NCBI RefSeq assembly: GCF_008386505.1
Contig: NZ_VUNZ01000001.1
Location: forward strand, 2,411,937 to 2,475,936
Length of the DNA: 64,000 nt
Reading direction: 5' to 3'
DNA from: Chryseobacterium sediminis
GTDB taxonomy: Bacteria; Bacteroidota; Bacteroidia; Flavobacteriales; Weeksellaceae
A model generated the notes under the pieces. That model did no database searches. It saw only the letters and a program-made list of their open reading frames with translations, and was not told where the DNA came from. Of this stretch, positions 58,696-64,000 are shown one piece after another; position 1 is the first letter of the stretch, and the number at the start of each line of letters is the position of its first letter. The position numbers were made by a program, and so were the translations under genes.

Positions 58696-59343
58696 TTATT
58701 GAAGTCCTAAAGGCGTATTGGTTGAAACTCCTGAATAAGCAGGTGAGGCTGATGCTGAAACAGAACCGTTGAAAGTACCCCAGTCTTTAACTAATGATTT
58801 TTCAAAGACATTCAGGGTAAGAGTCCATGTTCCATTTTGAGATGAAACAGTACCGGCTCCTTTAAAGCTCAAATTAATCGCATGATAATTTTTACCTCCA
58901 CTTGTTACCTGGGTAACTTCAGTAGAATAAGACCCAAATGATTTTGGGTTAGTCGTCGTATTAGCTGCCGACACCGCTCCTGTAAAAACAGCACCTGTAA
59001 TTGCCACAACATATTTATCAACATCTAATCCTGTATTGAGATTCACAACTTCATCCTGTCTCACATTTTTCAATACAATATTATACATATTTACAGGGGC
59101 TACATTACGGAGCGATATGTCCAACAACTTTACTTTACCTACCGGTGATGTATCTTTTGAACGGGTAAGAAGAAGATAGTTTCCGCTTGCCTTCGTATTT
59201 TCAGTATCTATTAAATAGGACTCTACCAGTGTTTCTCCTTCTACATCGAGAGTTCCTTTGGGTGTACTTGTGTTTATTCCAACTTGTGCATTAATGCTTA
59301 AAGCAGCAAAACCCGTAAAGAGTATCGCAATAATTTTTTTCAT
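58696..59343 (-). CDS. 'QVGINT' family secreted protein, copy 2
   Basis: A 215-residue protein: signal peptide (MKKIIAILFTGFAALSINA), 'QVGINTSTPKGTLDVEGETLVESYLI', a middle with 'LNTGLDVDKYVVAITGAVFTG' and 'GTWTLTLNVFEKSLVKDWGTFNGSVSASASPAYSGVSTNTPLGLQ'. The 'GTW.L.LNVFE.S...DW' end matches copy 1. It lies eight bases from copy 3 and 13 from copy 1, so the three are one operon. Confidence 0.8.
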   Translation of the reverse strand: MKKIIAILFTGFAALSINAQVGINTSTPKGTLDVEGETLVESYLIDTENTKASGNYLLLTRSKDTSPVGKVKLLDISLRNVAPVNMYNIVLKNVRQDEVVNLNTGLDVDKYVVAITGAVFTGAVSAANTTTNPKSFGSYSTEVTQVTSGGKNYHAINLSFKGAGTVSSQNGTWTLTLNVFEKSLVKDWGTFNGSVSASASPAYSGVSTNTPLGLQ

Positions 59344-59355
59344 AAAGTATTTGTA

Positions 59356-59976
59356 TTATTGAATTAATGGAGCTGCAGCAGCACCCGTTGTTGAAGCATT
59401 AAGGCTTTGTGTAGAATTAAAATCTTTGGCATATGATCTGTCAAATACCAGCAAATTCAGTGTCCAGACTCCCGTAGGGAAAGAGTTATCAGGAGCGAAT
59501 CCTTGATAATCTGCCTTAAGTTTCCATGTTCCACCTGAAGAATAAGCAAAGATCTGAGGCATTGGTGTCACCCAGTCTGCTGTATAAGTTCTTGTAGGCT
59601 GTGTAAATCCAAAAGAAGAAATTACCACCAAAAATTTACTGGAATTAATCTTTGTGTCAAATTGATTTACCCAGTCTTTATCTGAGGGATCACAGGTAAT
59701 TTTAAATTGAATAAGATTAATCGGTGCCGGAGAATTGGGTACAAAGGAATCGTTGTACGCCGTAATTTTGTTTTCCGGAGCTGGAGATTTGATAATGAAA
59801 GTGTAGTTCTCATCCGCTTTCAATTTCTCCAAAGGCTGCTTGAAAACAACTCCTGATGTCTTCATGGTACCGTTCACGGTAAGTTCTTTTTCAGGATTCG
59901 CAGTGTTTATACCAACCTGCGCACTCGCGAATACGGATGTACCCACAAGAATGACCATCGAAATAATTTTTGTCAT
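59356..59976 (-). CDS. 'QVGINT' family secreted protein, copy 1
   Basis: A 206-residue protein: signal peptide (MTKIISMVILVGTSVFASA), 'QVGINTANPEKELTVNGTMKTSGVVF', 'FDTKINSSKFLVVISSFGFTQP' and 'GTWKLKADYQGFAPDNSFPTGVWTLNLLVFDRSYAKDFNSTQSLNASTTGAAAAPLIQ'. It is the first gene of the paralogue operon. It carries no sorting domain, so how it reaches the surface is unknown. Confidence 0.8.
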   Translation of the reverse strand: MTKIISMVILVGTSVFASAQVGINTANPEKELTVNGTMKTSGVVFKQPLEKLKADENYTFIIKSPAPENKITAYNDSFVPNSPAPINLIQFKITCDPSDKDWVNQFDTKINSSKFLVVISSFGFTQPTRTYTADWVTPMPQIFAYSSGGTWKLKADYQGFAPDNSFPTGVWTLNLLVFDRSYAKDFNSTQSLNASTTGAAAAPLIQ

Positions 59977-60410
59977 TGGGTTATGTGTTTATATAAGGCT
60001 TGTGTTTTGAATAGCTAATTCAAATTTTACATTTTTTTGTAAAAACATAAAACAGACATACGCCTGTAAACAGTGTATGAATAAAAAAATATAAAATTTT
60101 TGGATTAGTTATCATGTTGTTGCAAGAAACATGCCATCCAAAAGTGAATCAAGCATAAGGGAAAAATATGATCTGCAAAAAACGGCCTTATTCCCAATAT
60201 AGTGATAATTGAATTAAAGCAAAGATCTTGATAGAGATAAACAATAGCAATTGAGAATATAAAAATTCCAGAAAACAATTTTAAAGAAAATTAAAAAAAA
60301 TAATTCGCCGATATGGTAAATCATAATTATTATAAACCACAATGTAAAACGAGTATATAAAAACAAAAAGGACCGCTTAGTAGCAGTCCTGTTTTATTTT
60401 ATAGTAATTA
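59977..60410. other. 434-base intergenic region between nusG and the paralogue operon
   Basis: This AT-rich stretch holds no gene that I can support. It contains the nusG terminator at 60369-60390, a small imperfect hairpin (60057-60079, CATAC with GTATG) and no full TTTG-N19-TAnnTTTG promoter for the paralogue operon, so that promoter is either weak or of another type. Confidence 0.5.
60369..60390 (-). terminator. Terminator after nusG
   Basis: A 9-bp stem with one G-U pair (60390-60382 with 60377-60369), loop ACTA, followed by TTTTTGTTT on the - strand, 21 bases downstream of nusG. Confidence 0.8.
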
Positions 60411-60953
60411 TTATACTTTTTCTACTTGCATGTAGCTTAGTTCCATTGGAGTTTTTCTACCGAAGATCAATACAGAAACTTCAATTTTCTTTTTGTCTTC
60501 AAGAATCTTCTCAACTGTACCATTGAATCCGTTGAAAGGTCCATCGATTACTTTAACGTTTTCACCTACTACATAAGGAATTTCAACATCGCTTGCAAAT
60601 TCTGAAAGTTCATCCATTCTTCCAAGCATTCTGTTAACCTCTGATTTTCTCATTGGAACAGGATCACCTCCTTTAGTTAAACTTAAGAAAGAAATAACTC
60701 CAGGGATATTCTTGATAACGTGAGGAATCTCTCCCATCAGGTCAGCTTCAATCATCAAGTATCCAGGGTAATAAGGTCTCTCTTTAGGAACTTTTTTTCC
60801 GTTTCTAATTTGAATTACCTTTTCCATAGGAATAACCACTTGAGTAACGTACTGATCAAACCCTAGACGTTTGATTTCTGTCTCAATATAGTTTTTCACT
60901 TTATTTTCCTGTCCGCTGATTGCTTTCAGCACATACCATTTCAATTCGCTCAT
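60411..60953 (-). CDS. nusG: Transcription termination/antitermination protein NusG
   Basis: A 180-residue NusG: the NGN domain ('LKWYVLKAISGQENKVKNYIETEIKRLGFDQYVTQVVIPMEKVIQIRNGKKVPKERPYYPGYLMIEADL..EIPHVIKNIPGVISFL') and a C-terminal KOW domain ('VGENVKVIDGPFNGFNGTVEKILEDKKKIEVSVLIFGRKTPMELSYMQVEKV'). It binds RNA polymerase beta' clamp and couples transcription to ribosomes or Rho. It is 19 bases downstream of secE, and followed by a terminator rather than rplK. Confidence 0.98.
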   Translation of the reverse strand: MSELKWYVLKAISGQENKVKNYIETEIKRLGFDQYVTQVVIPMEKVIQIRNGKKVPKERPYYPGYLMIEADLMGEIPHVIKNIPGVISFLSLTKGGDPVPMRKSEVNRMLGRMDELSEFASDVEIPYVVGENVKVIDGPFNGFNGTVEKILEDKKKIEVSVLIFGRKTPMELSYMQVEKV

Positions 60954-60972
60954 TATGGGAAAATACTTTTAA

Positions 60973-61179
60973 TTAATTGAACAAGTTGATTAGCATTCCA
61001 ATGATGTTGCTGATTGATTTAGAAAACAATTCATCAACTCCAAAAGTAAATAGAGCCAGAATCACTGTCGCAATAGTCACTACAATAGTAGATGACTGAA
61101 GGTCAGCCCACTTTGGCCATTCAACTTTATGTCTGAATTCGTTATAAGAACCTTTTAAAAAATCGACAAATGAACTCAT
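60973..61179 (-). CDS. secE: Preprotein translocase subunit SecE
   Basis: A 68-residue single-helix SecE, the short form: amphipathic 'SFVDFLKGSYNEFRHKVEWPKWADLQSSTIVVTIATVILALFTFGVDELFSKSISNIIGMLINLF', with the conserved W-P before the membrane helix (about residues 30-50). It stabilises SecY in the translocon. It lies between the tRNA-Trp gene and nusG, the usual place. Confidence 0.97.
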   Translation of the reverse strand: MSSFVDFLKGSYNEFRHKVEWPKWADLQSSTIVVTIATVILALFTFGVDELFSKSISNIIGMLINLFN

Positions 61180-61191
61180 AATTTATATTTG

Positions 61192-61262
61192 CACGGGCAC
61201 AAGGATTCGAACCCTGATCAACGGTTTTGGAGACCGGTATCCTACCATTGGACGATGCCCGT
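61192..61262 (-). tRNA. tRNA-Trp (anticodon CCA)
   Basis: 71 bases. The acceptor stem ACGGGCA pairs fully with TGCCCGT, the D stem is GTCC/GGAT, the anticodon loop is CTCCAAA (anticodon CCA), and the T arm is CAGGG-TTCGAAT-CCTTG. The 3' CCA is not encoded. Its place between tuf and secE is the standard Bacteroidota arrangement. Confidence 0.96.
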
Positions 61263-61263
61263 A

Positions 61264-61300
61264 GATAAAAAGCTTCCGAGAGTTTCCTTTCGGAAGCTTT
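61264..61300 (-). terminator. Terminator after tuf
   Basis: An 11-bp perfect stem (61300-61290 with 61279-61269) followed by TTTTT on the - strand, between tuf and tRNA-Trp. The downstream tRNA-secE-nusG genes would need read-through or a promoter that I do not see. Confidence 0.8.
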
Positions 61301-61316
61301 ATTTATTTTAAGATGA

Positions 61317-62528
61317 TTAGTCTAGAATTTCAGTAACCTGACCTGAACCAACTGTTCTACCTCCTTCTCTGATCGCAAATCTAAGACCTACGTTAAGAGC
61401 GATTGGCTGTAACAATTCTACAGTGATCTCTAAGTTATCTCCTGGCATTACCATTTCTACACCTTCTGGTAAGAAGATCTCACCTGTAACGTCAGTAGTT
61501 CTTACGTAGAACTGAGGACGGTACTTGTTGTGGAATGGAGTGTGACGTCCACCTTCTTCTTTAGAAAGGATATAAACAGAAGCTTTGAATTTTTTGTGTG
61601 GCTTAACTGAATCTTTCTTAGCGATAACCATACCTCTCTTGATGTCAGTTTTTTCAATACCTCTCAACAATAGACCTACGTTATCTCCAGCTTCACCTCT
61701 ATCTAGGATCTTTCTGAACATCTCAACTCCTGTAATAGTAGAAGTTAATTTCTCGTCACCCATACCTACGATATCAACTGGATCACCAGTGTTGATAACA
61801 CCAGCCTCGATTCTACCAGTTGCTACAGTACCTCTACCTGTAATAGAGAATACGTCTTCGATTGGCATCAAGAATGGCTTTTCAGTATCTCTTGGTGGTT
61901 GCTCGATCCAAGTATCAACAGCATCCATCAATTCTTCAACGCTCTTGAACCACTTATCTTCTGTGTTAGCAGGAGATGCAGTAGCTGCAGTAAGAGCTCC
62001 TAGTGCAGAACCTTGAATTACTGGAGAGTTGTCTCCGTCAAATTCGTAAGTAGATAATAAGTCTCTAAGCTCCATTTCAACAAGCTCTAATAACTCTGGA
62101 TCATCTACCATGTCAACTTTGTTCATGAAAACAACGATTCTTGGTACGTTTACCTGACGGCAAAGTAGGATATGTTCTCTAGTCTGAGGCATTGGACCGT
62201 CAGTTGCAGCACATACTACGATAGCTCCATCCATTTGAGCAGCACCAGTTACCATGTTCTTAACATAGTCGGCGTGACCTGGACAGTCAACGTGAGCATA
62301 GTGTCTTTTTTCAGTTTCGTATTCAATGTGAGCAGTATTGATAGTAATACCTCTTTCTTTTTCTTCTGGAGCAGAGTCAATTGCAGAGAAGTCTTTTTTC
62401 TCAGCAAGACCTTTGCTAGCTAATACAGCAGAAATAGCAGCTGTAAGAGTAGTTTTACCATGGTCAACGTGACCAATAGTACCAATGTTCAAGTGTGGTT
62501 TGTTACGATTAAACGTTTCCTTTGCCAT
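61317..62528 (-). CDS. tuf: Elongation factor Tu
   Basis: A 403-residue EF-Tu, about eight longer than E. coli. GTPase motifs are 'GHVDHGKTT' (G1), 'RGITINTAH' (G2), 'DCPGHADY' (G3), 'NKVDMVDD' (G4) and 'GSALGAL' (G5); domains 2 and 3 follow ('[15 protein letters not shown]', '[21 protein letters not shown]', '[21 protein letters not shown]'). It delivers aminoacyl-tRNA to the ribosome. It appears monocistronic, with its own promoter element upstream and terminator downstream. Confidence 0.99.
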   Translation of the reverse strand: MAKETFNRNKPHLNIGTIGHVDHGKTTLTAAISAVLASKGLAEKKDFSAIDSAPEEKERGITINTAHIEYETEKRHYAHVDCPGHADYVKNMVTGAAQMDGAIVVCAATDGPMPQTREHILLCRQVNVPRIVVFMNKVDMVDDPELLELVEMELRDLLSTYEFDGDNSPVIQGSALGALTAATASPANTEDKWFKSVEELMDAVDTWIEQPPRDTEKPFLMPIEDVFSITGRGTVATGRIEAGVINTGDPVDIVGMGDEKLTSTITGVEMFRKILDRGEAGDNVGLLLRGIEKTDIKRGMVIAKKDSVKPHKKFKASVYILSKEEGGRHTPFHNKYRPQFYVRTTDVTGEIFLPEGVEMVMPGDNLEITVELLQPIALNVGLRFAIREGGRTVGSGQVTEILD

Positions 62529-62571
62529 GATTTAAAATTATTTATTTATTGTTTTTCAAATTTTCGGTGTG

Positions 62572-62579
62572 CAAATATA
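62572..62579 (-). promoter_or_regulatory. -7 promoter element of tuf
   Basis: TATATTTG on the - strand (TAnnTTTG), 43 bases before the tuf start. A TTTTGG 16 bases upstream could be a badly spaced -33 element. Confidence 0.45.
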
Positions 62580-62721
62580 ATGAATTTTTAAATACCAAAA
62601 ACTTTTTATTAAAAAAACTTTCAATATTCTCATCCAGTGAAGGACAAACCTTATATTTAACGTATTGAGACTGCAAATTTACATATTTTTCCTGATTGAA
62701 AAAAACTTTCTGAAACCTTTT

Positions 62722-62756
62722 ATGAAAAAGCCTGAAATACAGAATATTCCAGGCTT
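62722..62756 (-). terminator. Terminator after the RND pump gene
   Basis: AAGCCTG with CAGGCTT (62756-62750 with 62734-62728), loop with an internal GAATATTC palindrome, followed by TTTTTC on the - strand, 26 bases after the pump gene's stop. Confidence 0.6.
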
Positions 62757-62781
62757 CACTAATATATAAATGAAAGAAAAA

Positions 62782-64000
62782 TCACATGTGGCTGAGCTTT
62801 TTGGTCCGGTTGAAGATCCAGAAGATAATCGGAAAAATAAGCAGAGTAAGCACGGTAGCTGTAATAAGCCCTCCGATAATGACAATCGCCAGAGGTTTTT
62901 GAGATTCTGATCCGATTCCTGTTGACAAGGCTGCTGGCATCAACCCAATAGAGGCCATAAGCGCTGTCATAATTACGGGTCTGGTTCTGGATTTCACCCC
63001 ATTTAATATCGCAGAGTCTATATCAAGACCGTCTTTTACATTCTGATGAAATTCTGTGATAAGAATTACCCCGTTTTGGATACAAATTCCCAAAAGGGCA
63101 ATCATTCCTACTCCGGCCGAGATTCCAAAATTGATTCCGGTAACATGTAAAGCGATAATTCCTCCTATTAAAGCAAATGGTACATTCGCTAATACTAGAA
63201 GAGAGTCTTTCATATTTCCAAACAGGATAAACAACAGGAAGAAAATCATCAGAATACTCACTGGTACCACTTGCGCCAATCTGTGAGAGGCCCGTTGCTG
63301 GTTTTCAAACTGCCCTGTCCATCCTACGGAATAACCATCCGGAAGTTCAATAGTCTCAACTTTTTTCTGAGCATCGGCAATAGTGCTTCCCAAATCTCTG
63401 TCACGGATGGAGAATTTAACTCCGATATATCGTTTGATATTATCCCTGTAAATAAATGCAGCTCCATTATCTTTAACAATGGTACTTATTTCTTTTAAAG
63501 GGATCTTTGCCCCATCCTGGGTAGGAACCATCAAAGCCGCAATATCGTTCTCATTGGTTCTATATTCCTGTGAATAACGCAGACGGATGGGAAATTTTCT
63601 TTCACCGTCAAACATTTCCGAAGCGGTTTTTCCACCAAAAGCCATCTCCAATACGGCCTGTGCATCTGCCGGCATTACACCGTAAGCTGCCATTTTATCT
63701 CTGTCCAGCACAACACTCACTTCCGGCTGGCCGATATTTTTAATAATTCCGGGATCTTTTACTCCTTCTACATCTTTAATTTTTAATAGAACTTCATTGG
63801 CTATTTTATCCAGGGTTTCCAGATTATCACCATAGATTTTGATTCCGTTTTCTGCTTTAAAACCCGCTACTGCTTCCGCTACATTATCTGAAATCGGCTG
63901 GGAATAATTGAAAGTGATTCCCTGATAACTTCTGAGTTTTTTATCAATCTCATTAATCAATTCATCATAAGTGATCTTACGTTTCCATTCTTCTCTTGGC
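62782..64000 (-). CDS. CzcA-type RND heavy-metal efflux permease (C-terminal part)
   Basis: The frame is open to the window edge ('PREEWKRKITYDELINEIDKKL' continues past the TTG at 63960), so the gene is cut off and only its last 406 residues are seen. They cover the end of the porter domain ('GKTASEMFDGERKFPIRLRYSQEYR', 'GVKFSIRDRDLGSTIADAQKKVETIELPDGYSVGWTGQFENQQRASHRL') and the second set of membrane helices ('VSILMIFFLLFILFGNMKDSLLVLANVPFALIGGIIALHVTGINFGISAGVGMIALLGICIQNGVILI'). This matches the CzcA/CusA family that exports divalent or monovalent metals by proton antiport. Confidence 0.93.
   Translation of the reverse strand, partial: PREEWKRKITYDELINEIDKKLRSYQGITFNYSQPISDNVAEAVAGFKAENGIKIYGDNLETLDKIANEVLLKIKDVEGVKDPGIIKNIGQPEVSVVLDRDKMAAYGVMPADAQAVLEMAFGGKTASEMFDGERKFPIRLRYSQEYRTNENDIAALMVPTQDGAKIPLKEISTIVKDNGAAFIYRDNIKRYIGVKFSIRDRDLGSTIADAQKKVETIELPDGYSVGWTGQFENQQRASHRLAQVVPVSILMIFFLLFILFGNMKDSLLVLANVPFALIGGIIALHVTGINFGISAGVGMIALLGICIQNGVILITEFHQNVKDGLDIDSAILNGVKSRTRPVIMTALMASIGLMPAALSTGIGSESQKPLAIVIIGGLITATVLTLLIFPIIFWIFNRTKKLSHM

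Noticed and set aside
47334..60410. The surface-protein blocks as a prophage or integrated element.
   Set aside because: No integrase, transposase, attachment repeats or phage structural genes are present; base composition and codon style look like the rest of the window.
61183..61190. TATATTTG on the + strand next to tRNA-Trp.
   Set aside because: It would drive transcription antisense to the tRNA; most likely a chance match to a loose consensus.

Overview
The window is ordinary chromosome from a Bacteroidota bacterium of the family Weeksellaceae, most likely Chryseobacterium or a close relative. The supporting signs are low GC, many C-terminal type IX secretion (T9SS) sorting domains, TAnnTTTG promoter elements in place of sigma70 boxes, almost no Shine-Dalgarno sequences, a TonB-receptor-like outer-membrane barrel, and families such as DUF4919, DUF5777 and DUF3467. 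I see no insertion sequence, prophage or CRISPR array.

Left part (1-25 kb): mostly + strand housekeeping and accessory genes. They include a RibD-like reductase, a decayed serine hydrolase, a CHMI-family isomerase and a DinB-fold protein. A dense cluster of DnaA boxes (3130-3418) follows. Next come an FMN riboswitch with ribB, an MFS permease, an operon of hydrolase, ECF sigma factor, putative anti-sigma protein and methyltransferase, an ABC exporter, truA, lpxK with a purine-nucleoside phosphorylase, DNA polymerase IV, and a cytoplasmic alpha-amylase. A 55-codon cysteine-rich, bacteriocin-like peptide gene (25359-25526) lies after the amylase.

Middle (25.7-38.2 kb): a carboxylesterase, two divergent regulator/oxidoreductase modules (AraC with cupin and ADH; HxlR with an NmrA-like reductase), a nucleotide pyrophosphatase/phosphodiesterase, GNAT and GrpB genes. 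Then follows a tight five-gene exported operon (DUF5777 barrel, c-type cytochrome lipoprotein, YceI, ankyrin protein, DOMON-like T9SS protein) behind a Crp/Fnr gene. It has a Crp-type palindrome and a promoter element at its head. This is my best candidate for an uncharacterised system.

Right part (38.3-64 kb, all - strand): the normally contiguous tuf, tRNA-Trp, secE, nusG, rplKAJL, rpoBC, DUF3467 gene cluster. Here it is broken in two places, between nusG and rplK and between rplL and rpoB, by blocks of secreted surface-protein genes. Both blocks contain members of the same 'AQVGINT' N-terminal family and one large T9SS protein. rplL is followed by its own terminator, and rpoBC and rplK each have a full TTTG-N19/20-TAnnTTTG promoter, so the split is also transcriptional. 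The window ends inside a CzcA-type RND efflux pump gene.

All calls rest on reading the sequence and on family knowledge; no database search was possible.
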